Shown: positions 7,770 to 16,974 of the stretch, piece after piece
How the letters are laid out: every line of letters starts with the position of its first letter
Numbering within the stretch: position 1 is the first letter of the stretch
Assembly (NCBI RefSeq): GCF_014639315.1
Contig: NZ_BMFY01000003.1
Location: 62,001 to 126,000 of the forward strand
Direction: 5' to 3'
Length of the DNA: 64,000 nt
DNA from: Sediminivirga luteola
GTDB taxonomy: Bacteria > Actinomycetota > Actinomycetes > Actinomycetales > Brevibacteriaceae
The notes under the pieces: generated by a model
What the model was told of the DNA's origin: nothing
The model's database searches: none
The model's input: only the letters and a program-made list of their open reading frames with translations
Made by a program: the position numbers and the translations under genes

Positions 7770-10700
7770 CCGATCCCATCGACCCCGCCGCTGCGGGACC
7801 CGCGGCCGATCCGCTCGACGCCGTGTCCGGCGTGCTCGCCGTCGGCGGCACGGCCACCGTGGTCGGAGCGCCGGGAACGGGGAAGACCACGCTGCTGGAG
7901 GAACTGTTCTGCCGGCTGGACGCCCGCAGCACCCTCGTGCTCTGCCCGTCTCGTGACGAAGCCGACCAGCTCCGTGACCGGTTGGCGCGGCGCGTACCGG
8001 GCCTGCGGCCGGGTGCTCTGGCCCGTACCCCGCAGAGCCTCGCCTTCGGACTGGTCTCGGCTGCCGTCCGGCTGGCCGGGGAAGAAGACGTCCGTTATCT
8101 CTCCGGGGCGGATCAGGACGCCTACCTGGCGGACATCCTGGCCGGGCACGAGCGCGGCGAGGGACGGATGCCGCAGTGGCCGGCGGAGCTGAACGCGCAG
8201 GTCCGGGCCACCGCGGCGTTCCGGGTCGAACTGCGCGACGTGATCAGCCGGGTCACCGAGCACGGCATCTCCACGGCGGAACTCCGCGCCGCGGCGGCAC
8301 GGGGCCGCCGGGCATGGGCGGCCTGCGCGGAGGTGCTCGCGGAGTACGAGGCCGTCACCGCCCTGGACCAGGCGCCCCGCTACGATTCCGCCGCCCTGCT
8401 GGTGGAAGCCGCGGGCGTGATCGCCGAGGAGACCCTGCCACCGGCCACCTGGACTCCGCCGTCCGTGGTCCTGGTGGACAACGCCCAGGACCTCACCGAA
8501 GGCGCCGCGCGGCTGCTGGACGCGCTGGCGGCGCGCGGCGCGAAGATCGTGCTCTTCGGGTGCCCCGAGGCGATCACGCAGGGGTTCCGCGGCGTGACCG
8601 GCCACGTGCTGCGGGACGCCTGCCGCACCGCCGCTCCGAGGTTCGCCGCAGGCCGGCCGCACCGCGTGATCACCCTGGAGGCCGTCTACCGGCACGGGGC
8701 GGCACTGGCATCGTTCTCCTCGGACTGGGCGCGCCGGATCTCCGTCTTCGGCGCACACGGGCGCCCCCACTGGGCGGCAGTCCCGGCCGCCCGGGCGCGC
8801 GATCGCGGCAGCATCGGGGTGGCCCGCGCCGAGTCGCCCTCGGAGGAGGCGGTGCTGATCGCGCGGCGCCTGCGCGAGCGGTACCGGGCTCTCATCGAGT
8901 CCGGGACGCAGCGGCCCTGGTCCACCATGGCCATCGTCTGCCGCTCCGCTGCCGTGCTCCCACCCATCCGGAGAGAGCTCCTCTCGCAGGGGATCCCGCT
9001 CGGCGACCGGCTGCCGGACCGGCCGTTGCGCGACCACCCCGCGACGCGCCCGCTGCTGGAGGTCATGCACTGGCCGGAGCACGAACCGGACGCGGAGCAG
9101 ATCGAAGACGTGCTGCTGTCCCCCTACGGCGGCCTGGACACCATGAGCCTGCGCCGGCTGCGCCGCAAGTTGCTCCTCCTGGACGAGGTCCGCGCCCGGA
9201 CTGAGGCCGCGCCCGGCGGCGATCCGTATTCCCCAGCGGCGCGCGCCGCCGCGGACGGCAAGGTGGACGGCGCCCCCCGTGACCCTCGCGAACGCATCGG
9301 CGAGGTGATGCGCCGCGCCGTCCTTGATCCCGGCGATTCCCTGACCGCAGCGCATCCGGCGCTGCAACGGGTGGCTGCGATGGCGCGCGCCGCCCGGACG
9401 CATCAGGACAAGGACGTGCTCGAGGCGCTGTGGGCGGTGTGGGAGGCCTCCGGCCGCGCGGAACCCTGGCGGCGCCAGGCGCTCGGCCGTGACGGGGCGA
9501 GCGTGGAGGACCAGGACGCCGCGCACGAGCGCCTGGATTCGGTAATGCGCCTGTTCGCCTTGGCCGAGAAGCTCTGGGAACGGGATCCCGGGCTCGGAGT
9601 CGAAGCGTTCGTGGCGCGCGTCGCGCAGCAGGAGATCGCCCAGGATTCACTTGCGAAGGCGGGGACCCATGAGGACGCGGTGACCCTCACGACGGTGGCC
9701 GCAGTCGGCAACCGGGAATGGGACCACGTCGTCGTTCCGCACGTGCAGGAGGGGCAGTGGCCGAACCTCACGGTGCGCGGCAGCCTGCTGGGCGCTGAGG
9801 AACTGGTGGAGGCGGTACGAGGCGGTCAGCCGGCTCCCGCCCCCTCCGGCGGCAGCGCGGCGCAAGCCGGCCTGCTCGCGGAACGCCTGGCCGCCGCGCG
9901 GCGGCGGGTGTTCCGGGATGAGGCGGGCATGTTCCTGGCCGCCGTCAGCCGGGGACGCGAGTCCGTGCTCGTCACGGCCGTCGAATCGGAAGAGGAGGCC
10001 CCGAGCCCGTTCCTCACCGTGCTCGCGGAACGGGTTCCGGCCCCGGCGACCGGTGAGGCCGCCCGGCGGGATACGGCCGCCGGGGCCGGTTCCCCGGGTG
10101 CGCCGAGGCCGGAAGCGGGCGCGGAAGACCCCGCGCAGGACGCCGGCGAGCCCGGTGCCGATGAGCCGGAGACCGATGAAACGGCACGGCAGTATCCCCT
10201 GACCCTGCGCGGTCTGGTGGGGCGGCTGCGGTCGGAGCTGGGGGAGTCCCACCTGCACGGCCGCCCGGCCGGCGCCGCCGCCCCGGTGCTCGCCGCGCTG
10301 GCTGAGGCGGGAGTCCCCGGTGCCGCGCCGTCCGACTGGGCGGGCACGGCGGAACGGACGAGGGCAGAGCGGCTCGCCGATGAGGCGGTGCCGGTGTCGC
10401 CTTCGGCGATCGACCTATTCGAGTCCTGCCCGCTGCGCTGGTTCCTCGAACGGCACGGCGGGACCGCACCCGCTGACGGGCCGGCCCAGGAGATCGGGAC
10501 GATGGCGCACGCCATCGCCGAGGCGCACCCGAACGCACCGGAAGACGAGCTGCGGCGTGCATTCGAGCAGGGACTGGAGCGGCTGGAGTTCCCCACCGAG
10601 TGGGAGCGTGCCCTGGCACGTGAACGTGGAGCGGCGATGATGGCGAACCTCGCCCGCTACCAGCACGCCCGTGCCGACCGCCTGGCCGGCAGCGAGGTCC

Positions 10701-11179
10701 CCGTGGACGTGACGCTCCGAGCGGAGGGGGAACTGATCCGGATCCGCGGCGTGATCGACCGTCTCGACCTTACCCCCGAGGGATACCGGATCATCGATTA
10801 CAAGACCGGCAGGCAGGCGCTCAGCAAGGACCGCGCCGCCGGCTCGGGCCAGTTGCTGGCCTATCAGGTCGCACTGGGCTCGGGCCGGCTGAGCGAGGAG
10901 GAGGGTGGACTGCGGGTGACCGGAGACCCGGCCGACGACGACGCGGGGCTTCCGGTGGCCGGTGCCGAACTGGTCTACCTGGCCGCCGGCCCTACATCGG
11001 CGCTGGCCACCCGTGAGCAGGAACCGCTACGGGATGAAGAGAGCCGGGTCCGTGCGCACGAGCGCCTGGCGGCCGTCGCCAGGGGGATGCGCGGCCCGCA
11101 CTACCCGGCGACTCCCTCCTCCGACTGCCGTACCTGCCCGGTCCGGGCCGCCTGCCCGGCCATGAGCACGCAAGGATGA
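7766..11179 (+). CDS. adnA: AdnA subunit of the AdnAB helicase-nuclease
   Basis: Subunit of the actinobacterial RecBCD/AddAB-like double-strand-break resection machine, 1137 aa. Residues 34-41 are Walker A (GAPGTGKT). The Walker B region reads VLVDNAQDLT (about 237), where the catalytic Glu of the usual DExxD is Asn. This agrees with AdnA being the weaker motor. The C-terminal nuclease (from about 878) has PSAIDLFESCPLRWFL, GVIDRLDL, IIDYKTGRQ (about 1010) and the iron-sulphur cysteines, one in FESC and three in DCRTCPVRAACP near the end. Start and stop both overlap neighbours as ATGA. The region from about 750 to 810 is a disordered Pro/Ala/Glu linker. Confidence 0.93.
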   Translation: MTDPIDPAAAGPAADPLDAVSGVLAVGGTATVVGAPGTGKTTLLEELFCRLDARSTLVLCPSRDEADQLRDRLARRVPGLRPGALARTPQSLAFGLVSAAVRLAGEEDVRYLSGADQDAYLADILAGHERGEGRMPQWPAELNAQVRATAAFRVELRDVISRVTEHGISTAELRAAAARGRRAWAACAEVLAEYEAVTALDQAPRYDSAALLVEAAGVIAEETLPPATWTPPSVVLVDNAQDLTEGAARLLDALAARGAKIVLFGCPEAITQGFRGVTGHVLRDACRTAAPRFAAGRPHRVITLEAVYRHGAALASFSSDWARRISVFGAHGRPHWAAVPAARARDRGSIGVARAESPSEEAVLIARRLRERYRALIESGTQRPWSTMAIVCRSAAVLPPIRRELLSQGIPLGDRLPDRPLRDHPATRPLLEVMHWPEHEPDAEQIEDVLLSPYGGLDTMSLRRLRRKLLLLDEVRARTEAAPGGDPYSPAARAAADGKVDGAPRDPRERIGEVMRRAVLDPGDSLTAAHPALQRVAAMARAARTHQDKDVLEALWAVWEASGRAEPWRRQALGRDGASVEDQDAAHERLDSVMRLFALAEKLWERDPGLGVEAFVARVAQQEIAQDSLAKAGTHEDAVTLTTVAAVGNREWDHVVVPHVQEGQWPNLTVRGSLLGAEELVEAVRGGQPAPAPSGGSAAQAGLLAERLAAARRRVFRDEAGMFLAAVSRGRESVLVTAVESEEEAPSPFLTVLAERVPAPATGEAARRDTAAGAGSPGAPRPEAGAEDPAQDAGEPGADEPETDETARQYPLTLRGLVGRLRSELGESHLHGRPAGAAAPVLAALAEAGVPGAAPSDWAGTAERTRAERLADEAVPVSPSAIDLFESCPLRWFLERHGGTAPADGPAQEIGTMAHAIAEAHPNAPEDELRRAFEQGLERLEFPTEWERALARERGAAMMANLARYQHARADRLAGSEVPVDVTLRAEGELIRIRGVIDRLDLTPEGYRIIDYKTGRQALSKDRAAGSGQLLAYQVALGSGRLSEEEGGLRVTGDPADDDAGLPVAGAELVYLAAGPTSALATREQEPLRDEESRVRAHERLAAVARGMRGPHYPATPSSDCRTCPVRAACPAMSTQG

Positions 11180-14100
11180 GAATGCTGAGCCCGCTCGAAC
11201 TCGCTACGGAACTGGGGGTGCGGCCGCCCACCGAAGAACAGGCGCGGGTGATCGGCGCGCCGCTGGAACCGGCACTCGTGGTCGCCGGCGCCGGTGCCGG
11301 CAAGACCGCCACCATGGCATTGCGCGTGGCCTGGCTCATCGCCACCGGGCACGTCGCCCCCGGGGAGGTCCTCGGCCTCACCTTCACGCGCAAGGCCGCG
11401 GGGGAGCTCGCAGAACGGATCCACGGGTACGTCGCCCGGCTCGAGGTGCTGGGACTGATACCGCAACGCGAGGACGACGCGCCCGAGACGCTGCCGATGC
11501 CCGGCGCGGACCGGCCTGAGGTCTCCACCTACAACTCCTACGCCGCCGCCATCGTCCGGGACTATGGGATCCTCGCCGGGCTGGATCCGGAGGCGCGGCT
11601 GCTCGGCGAAGCCAGCAGGCACCTGCTCGCGGAGCAGGTGCTCGACGAGGCGGAGGACCTGCCGCTCGACCGTCTCGGCCGTTCCCGCAGTGCGCTCATC
11701 GACGCCGTCGTCACCCTCTCGGACGCCTGCAATGAGCATCTCGTCGACCCGGACCGTCTCGCCGAGGAACTCGGGCGGCTCGCCCGGCCCCTTCACGACC
11801 TGCCGTCCAAACGGCGCGGCGCCGCCTACACCGGAGAAGGACCGACCAACGCCACGGGCCGCGTCATCCTGGCCGGCCTGGAAGGCACCCGGCTGCTGGC
11901 CCCGCTGGTCCGCAGATTCGCCGACGCCAAGGCGGCGCTGGGCGCCATCGACTTCGGCGACCAGGTGGCCGGCGCCGCCCGGCTGGCCGCCGAGCTGCCG
12001 GCGGTCGCCGTAGCCGAGCGGCAGCGCTGGCGGGTGGTGCTGCTGGACGAATACCAGGACACCTCGTACTCCCAGTACACGTTGCTGCGCCGCCTCTTCG
12101 CCGGGCACCCGGTCACCGCCGTCGGGGACCCCCGCCAGTCCATCTACGGCTGGCGCGGCGCCAGCGCCGGGAACATGCGCGACTTCGCCACCGGCTTCCC
12201 CCGCGCAGACGGACGCGCGGCGCAGACGCACCAGCTCACGATCGGGTTCCGGAACGACGAGGCCATCCTCCGCGCCGCCAATGCCATCGCGGGCAGACTC
12301 CCCTCGGCCGGCAGCGAGCGGCCGCTGATGCCACGGCCGGACGCGGGCCCGGGGACCGTTCGCATCGACTTCCCGCCGGCCAGGTCCCCGGAGGACGGCA
12401 GCCAGGACGCCGCCGCGAGCACCGCCGAAGCACAGTACGCCCGGCTCGCGGACTGGGCCGCGGACCAGCGCGGGCAGGGCCGCAGCTGCGCTGTCCTATG
12501 CCGGACCCGCGGCCAGTTCGCCGGCGTGGAGGCGGCGCTGCGTTCCCGCGGCGTACCGGCCCATACGGTCGGCACCGCGGGCCTGCTGGCGATGCCCGAG
12601 GTGCAGGACATCGTCGCGGTGCTGCACGCCCTCGCCGATCCCGACGCCGGGACCGCGGCCGCGCGGCTCCTGACCAGCGAACGCGCTGGACTGGCGGCCG
12701 CCGACATCGCCGCGCTGCACGCCTGGCACCGTCAGCGGCGCCGGGAACGCGAGCGAGGACGGGACGCCGGCCCCGCTGCCGACCACCCGAGCCTGCTGGA
12801 AGCGCTCGACGACCTGCGCGTGCACCACGAAGCGCCAGGCGGCCTTTCCGCCGAGGCGCTTGCCCGGCTGCGCGCCCTGGCGGCCGCGCTCCATCGGTTG
12901 CGGCAGCGCGCCTCCGGGGGACTGGTCGACCTCATCCGCGCGGTGATCGCCGAGTTCCTGCTCGACGTGGAGCTCTACGCCGATCCGCTCAGCCCACCGC
13001 AGGTCGCGCGGCTGCACGTGGACGCGTTCATGCAGTACGCAGCGGAGTTCGAGGAGGCCGAACCGCGCGCCACCCTCGGTGCTTTCCTCGCCTGGCTCGA
13101 ATCCGCCCGCCAGCGCGACCGGGGGCTCGCCCGCGGTCAGGTGGCGCCAGGCACCGACGCCGTCCTCCTGATGACGGTTCACGCCTCGAAGGGCCTGGAA
13201 TTCGACGCCGTGGCCGTGCCGGACTGCGTCAGCACGAAGATCCCCGGCACCACCTCATCCCGGTACGGCTGGCTCCAGCCCGGCCAGCTGCCCTACCCGC
13301 TCCGCGGCGACCGCGCGCATCTGCCCGAGATCGAACTCGCCCAGGAGACCTGGCAGGAACTGCAGAAGCACGCCGAGCAGGAGTACGCCGCCGAGGTCGA
13401 GGAGCATCGCCTCGCGGAGGAACGCCGGCTCTTCTACGTCGCGGTGACCCGGGCGGCGCGTTCACTCTGGCTCGGCGGCTCGTGGTGGGGTGCTGGTACG
13501 CGCCCCCAGAAGCCCTCGCCGTTCCTCCTGGACCTGGTGGAAGACCTCGGGATCGATGCCCCCGGACTCCACCGGCCGCCGGCGGAGGACGATGAGAAGC
13601 CGGGCGTGCACCGGGAGCCCCTGTCCTGGCCGCCGCAGGACCCGGCGCCGGAGTGGCTCACGGCCGCCGCCGAGGAGGTGGAGAGCGCGATGCGCCGCCG
13701 GCCGCGAAGCGGCGGGCCGCCGGATGTCCTGGCGGAACTGGACGCGCTCGGGACCCCCGAGGCCCGGGAAGCGGCTTTCCTGCTCCGGGAGCGTCAGGCG
13801 CGGGAACTCCAGCGGGAGAGCCTCGCGCGCGTGTTCCCCGCACGGATCTCGCCCACCGCCATGGTGCGGCTGCACGCGGACCGGTCACGCTTCGAGGAAG
13901 ACCTCGTGCGGCCGATGCCGCGGCCCAGCTCCCACGCAGCCAGGGTCGGGACCGCTTTCCATGCCTGGATCGAGGGCCGCTACGGCCAGGCCGCGCTCTA
14001 CGAGCTCGACGAGCTCACCGGTGCCGCGGAGGACCGGGCGGGGGGACATGTCGGCGAGGCCGAGCTCGCCCCGTTGAAGGACGCCTTCCTCGCCTCACGG

Positions 14101-14445
14101 TTCGCCGATCTGACCCCGCTGGTGACGGAACTGCCCTTCGAGCTGTCCCTGGGAGGCGTGGCGGTGCCCGGGACGATCGACGCGGTGTTCGATCACGGGC
14201 CGGAAGCCGGCGTCGCCCGCTACGAGGTGGTCGACTGGAAGACCGGGCGCATGCCCGCCCCGGATCGCCTCGCGGTGCTGCGGTTGCAGCTGGCGGTGTA
14301 CCGCATCGCCTTCGCCCGCTGGCACGGCATCGACGACCTGGAGCAGATCACGGGCACCTTCGCCTATCTCGCCGAAGGCAAGGAAGTCACCTACCGGGAC
14401 CTGCCCGGAGAGGAAGAACTCACGACGCTCATCCGCGGGCAGTGA
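11176..14445 (+). CDS. adnB: AdnB subunit of the AdnAB helicase-nuclease
   Basis: Lead motor and second nuclease of the AdnAB complex, 1089 aa. UvrD-type motifs are all intact: Walker A GAGAGKTATM (about 38-47), LTFTRKAAGEL, Walker B LLDEYQDTS (about 290), GDPRQSIYGWRGA, MTVHASKGLEFDAV (about 665) and YVAVTRAARSLW. The C-terminal RecB-like nuclease shows RVGTAFHAWIEG, GTIDAVFD and EVVDWKTGRM (about 1018). The ATG at 11176 overlaps the adnA stop. A second ATG 6 nt downstream is possible. The last 17 bp overlap the convergent kinase-like gene. Confidence 0.95.
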   Translation: MRMLSPLELATELGVRPPTEEQARVIGAPLEPALVVAGAGAGKTATMALRVAWLIATGHVAPGEVLGLTFTRKAAGELAERIHGYVARLEVLGLIPQREDDAPETLPMPGADRPEVSTYNSYAAAIVRDYGILAGLDPEARLLGEASRHLLAEQVLDEAEDLPLDRLGRSRSALIDAVVTLSDACNEHLVDPDRLAEELGRLARPLHDLPSKRRGAAYTGEGPTNATGRVILAGLEGTRLLAPLVRRFADAKAALGAIDFGDQVAGAARLAAELPAVAVAERQRWRVVLLDEYQDTSYSQYTLLRRLFAGHPVTAVGDPRQSIYGWRGASAGNMRDFATGFPRADGRAAQTHQLTIGFRNDEAILRAANAIAGRLPSAGSERPLMPRPDAGPGTVRIDFPPARSPEDGSQDAAASTAEAQYARLADWAADQRGQGRSCAVLCRTRGQFAGVEAALRSRGVPAHTVGTAGLLAMPEVQDIVAVLHALADPDAGTAAARLLTSERAGLAAADIAALHAWHRQRRRERERGRDAGPAADHPSLLEALDDLRVHHEAPGGLSAEALARLRALAAALHRLRQRASGGLVDLIRAVIAEFLLDVELYADPLSPPQVARLHVDAFMQYAAEFEEAEPRATLGAFLAWLESARQRDRGLARGQVAPGTDAVLLMTVHASKGLEFDAVAVPDCVSTKIPGTTSSRYGWLQPGQLPYPLRGDRAHLPEIELAQETWQELQKHAEQEYAAEVEEHRLAEERRLFYVAVTRAARSLWLGGSWWGAGTRPQKPSPFLLDLVEDLGIDAPGLHRPPAEDDEKPGVHREPLSWPPQDPAPEWLTAAAEEVESAMRRRPRSGGPPDVLAELDALGTPEAREAAFLLRERQARELQRESLARVFPARISPTAMVRLHADRSRFEEDLVRPMPRPSSHAARVGTAFHAWIEGRYGQAALYELDELTGAAEDRAGGHVGEAELAPLKDAFLASRFADLTPLVTELPFELSLGGVAVPGTIDAVFDHGPEAGVARYEVVDWKTGRMPAPDRLAVLRLQLAVYRIAFARWHGIDDLEQITGTFAYLAEGKEVTYRDLPGEEELTTLIRGQ

Positions 14446-15742
14446 GGCCGTCCGGGCCGCCTTCATCGTCCTCGCCGGACGCGGGATGCCCCGGCCCGTT
14501 GTGGGGTTCGGAAGCACGGCGATCGTCGGGTGCCTGGGACGCCTCGTCCGCGCCGATGTCGTCCGCGTCGGCGGCGCCGGCGTCGATGGTGTCCGGACCT
14601 ATGTCGTCCGCGCCGATGTCCGCTCCGTCGATCGGGTCCTCCCCGAGCGGCGCCAGATCCTCGGGGTCCCCGGGCCGCTCAGCTTCGTCGTCGATGAACC
14701 CGTCGTCGGTGAACCCGCTCCCGGATCGCGCGCTCTCGCTGGAACCGCCGCCGGCCGGCGCGCCGGTCACGCTGCCGCCGGCCGGTCCGCCGGAGCCGCT
14801 CGCAGCTGAGACGTCCGGCGGGACGGGCTCATCGCCCGCCAGCATGTCCGCCAGCTCCCGCAGCAGGTCGCGCGCGTCGTCCGTGATCGCCTGGTCGCCG
14901 GTGTCGAGTCCGTGCAGCAGCCAGCCCAGGAGGTCCAGCTCGGCCAGCAGCTCGGCACGCAGCCGCAGCTCGGCCGTCATGGCGGATTCGGCGCCGCCCA
15001 GCTGCGAGGCGTAGGTCTCGTACAGCAGATCGGCCTGCTCGGGGGTCAGCGTGCTCGCGACCCACAGCAGATCCTGCGCCGGGTCGCCCACGCGCAGTTC
15101 ATGCCAGTGCCGCACCGCCACGACGCGGGAACCCTCGACCAGGACGCATCGCTCGGAGAACCCGCCGTGCACCACATGCGGCAGGAACCGCCACAGCCGG
15201 ACGTCCTCCAGGTCGTGCTCCCAGCGCGCCAGCAGCGCAGGGGGCACCAGGCCGCTCGCCGCGGCGCGGTCCAGATCGTCGAGGTGGCGCTGCTTCAGCG
15301 TCTCCGCCTCATAGACCGGAAGGCCGGCCTCCTCGGCCGGTTCGGCGGGAAGGCAGTGGATCGCGGCCAGCGTGCGGGCGACATCGCGGAGCAGATCCTC
15401 ATCGGCCAGATGCCCGGGCTCGACCGGGCTGCCCGGAAGCGGGCGACGCAGCATCAGCCGCGCCTCGCCGTACGGCACATCGGCCAGGATCTCCGGGAGC
15501 GCGATTCCGGCCTCGGCCAGCGGAGCGCGCACCACCTTGAGCGCCTCCGCTTGTGCGTGCTCGGCCGCCGCGCGGGAGTCGTCCTCGATCACCTCGGCGA
15601 TGACGGTGGCGTCCTGGGCGGAGTCGTGAATGCGGAGCCGCACGGCGCCACCGGAGTCCTCCAGCCGGACCGCGCCGTCGGGGCTGAAACCCTCGATGGC
15701 ATCGACCGAGGCGGCGACTGCTTTGAGCTCATGCGTGTCCAC
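14429..15742 (-). CDS. Kinase-fold (APH-like) protein lacking catalytic residues
   Basis: Product of 437 aa. Residues 25-290 follow the aminoglycoside phosphotransferase/choline-kinase fold, with a GDPAQDLLW motif (219-227). The three residues needed for phosphotransfer are altered: HGD is HGG (192-194), the Asn of the catalytic loop is Cys199, and the metal-binding Asp of the ...DW motif is His212 (VRHWHE). It therefore reads as a pseudokinase. Residues 310-437 are a highly acidic, disordered tail with repeated D-I-G-A-D units. It starts with GTG, ends inside the adnB stop region (17 bp tail-to-tail overlap) and faces nudC divergently. A scaffold or regulator role is only a guess. Confidence 0.82.
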   Translation of the reverse strand: MDTHELKAVAASVDAIEGFSPDGAVRLEDSGGAVRLRIHDSAQDATVIAEVIEDDSRAAAEHAQAEALKVVRAPLAEAGIALPEILADVPYGEARLMLRRPLPGSPVEPGHLADEDLLRDVARTLAAIHCLPAEPAEEAGLPVYEAETLKQRHLDDLDRAAASGLVPPALLARWEHDLEDVRLWRFLPHVVHGGFSERCVLVEGSRVVAVRHWHELRVGDPAQDLLWVASTLTPEQADLLYETYASQLGGAESAMTAELRLRAELLAELDLLGWLLHGLDTGDQAITDDARDLLRELADMLAGDEPVPPDVSAASGSGGPAGGSVTGAPAGGGSSESARSGSGFTDDGFIDDEAERPGDPEDLAPLGEDPIDGADIGADDIGPDTIDAGAADADDIGADEASQAPDDRRASEPHNGPGHPASGEDDEGGPDGLTARG

Positions 15743-15913
15743 GGCTTCACGTTATGCAACCTGGCTCGTCAAGACCATCACCACGGCTGCCGTGTCGCGG
15801 TCCGCGGGATCCTGCGCCGGCTCCCGTCGCGTCCTTGCGGTCCCCGCGGCCGCACCGGATCTCCCGGCCCCGCGCCCGGGAGATCCGCGCTCCGCGGCGT
15901 CCGCGCGGAGGGG

Positions 15914-15919
15914 TATCGT
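15914..15919 (+). promoter_or_regulatory. -10 box, leaderless start of nudC
   Basis: TATCGT followed by 7 nt and the ATG at 15927. Confidence 0.45.
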
Positions 15920-15926
15920 CGCAGGC

Positions 15927-16925
15927 ATGAACGCATTCCCTCAGCTTCCCCTGGCGAGGCTCTCCCGCAGCGGCTCCGACCGGAACTACCTCCAGCGCGG
16001 CACGGACGCCGATCTGAGCGCGGTCTGGGAACGGCCCGGCACCACCGCCATCGTCACCCACCGCGGGGAGACGCTCGCCTCCCAGGGCAGCCTGGTGCGG
16101 CTGCACCGGGATGAGCTGCCCGCCGAGCGCATCGACGTCTACCTCGGGCGGATCAAGGACTCCGGGCACGATGTCATCGGCGCCATCCTCGACGACGCGG
16201 GCCGTTCCTGGCTGGACTCACGGCTGGAGGAGGCCACGGTGCGGGCAGGCACCGGCGGACTGGACGACGACATCGGCGGCCTCGACGCGCTGGGGCCCGT
16301 CTGGCTGCATCTCCGGGAGATCGGCGCCGAGCTGCCGGACACCGATGTCGGCCTGCTCACGCCGCTCGTGGCGCTTGCCAACTGGCACGCCTCCTACGGC
16401 CATTCCCCGCGCACCGGCCGTCCCACCGAGATCCGTGCAGGCGGCTGGGCCAGGCGAGACCCCGAAGACGGTTCGGAGTACTTTCCGCGCACGGACCCCG
16501 CCGTGATCGTGGCGGTCCTGGCGACCGGCGATGACGGCGAGGAACGGCTCCTGCTGGCGCACAACGCGCTCTGGGACAGCAAGCGCTACTCGGTCCTGGC
16601 CGGCTTCATCGAGGCCGGGGAGAGCGCGGAAGGGGCGGTGGTGCGCGAGATCCACGAGGAGGTCGGCGTCGAGGTCCTCGAGCAGGCTTACGCGGGATCC
16701 CAGCCCTGGCCCTTCCCGGCCTCGCTCATGCTGGCCTTCTACGCCCGCGCCGCGCACGCCGAGGTGAAGGTCGACGGCACGGAGATCCTTCACGCCCGCT
16801 GGTTCACCCGCGCAGAGCTGCGCGCCGGCATGGAGGCCGGGGAGATCCACGTGCCCTCGCCGGTGTCCATCGCCCGGGCACTCATCGACGCCTGGCTGGC
16901 CGCGGGGGAGGACTCGCAGCGGTGA
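15927..16925 (+). CDS. nudC: NADH/NAD+ pyrophosphatase (NudC type)
   Basis: Nudix hydrolase of 332 aa that cleaves NAD(H) to NMN(H) and AMP, and in bacteria also removes NAD caps from RNA. The Nudix box is complete (GFIEAGESAEG, then VVREIHEEVGVEV, about 225-248). The NADH-specific SQPWPFPASLM follows (about 257-267). The FPRTDPAVI lead-in to the Nudix domain is conserved. The zinc-ribbon segment before it (about 155-185) has lost all four cysteines: positions expected to be Cys read Ser, Thr, Asp and Glu-Gly. The fold may be held without zinc. Next gene: uvrD2, 49 bp downstream on the same strand. Confidence 0.92.
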   Translation: MNAFPQLPLARLSRSGSDRNYLQRGTDADLSAVWERPGTTAIVTHRGETLASQGSLVRLHRDELPAERIDVYLGRIKDSGHDVIGAILDDAGRSWLDSRLEEATVRAGTGGLDDDIGGLDALGPVWLHLREIGAELPDTDVGLLTPLVALANWHASYGHSPRTGRPTEIRAGGWARRDPEDGSEYFPRTDPAVIVAVLATGDDGEERLLLAHNALWDSKRYSVLAGFIEAGESAEGAVVREIHEEVGVEVLEQAYAGSQPWPFPASLMLAFYARAAHAEVKVDGTEILHARWFTRAELRAGMEAGEIHVPSPVSIARALIDAWLAAGEDSQR

Positions 16926-16974
16926 GAGGCATCGGCACGGCGGCACGCGGGAAGGCGGCCGGGGAGGAACGCCG

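Noticed and set aside
7463-9526. 687-residue minus-strand open frame opposite adnA.
   Set aside because: No domain and typical shadow composition; adnA is well supported.
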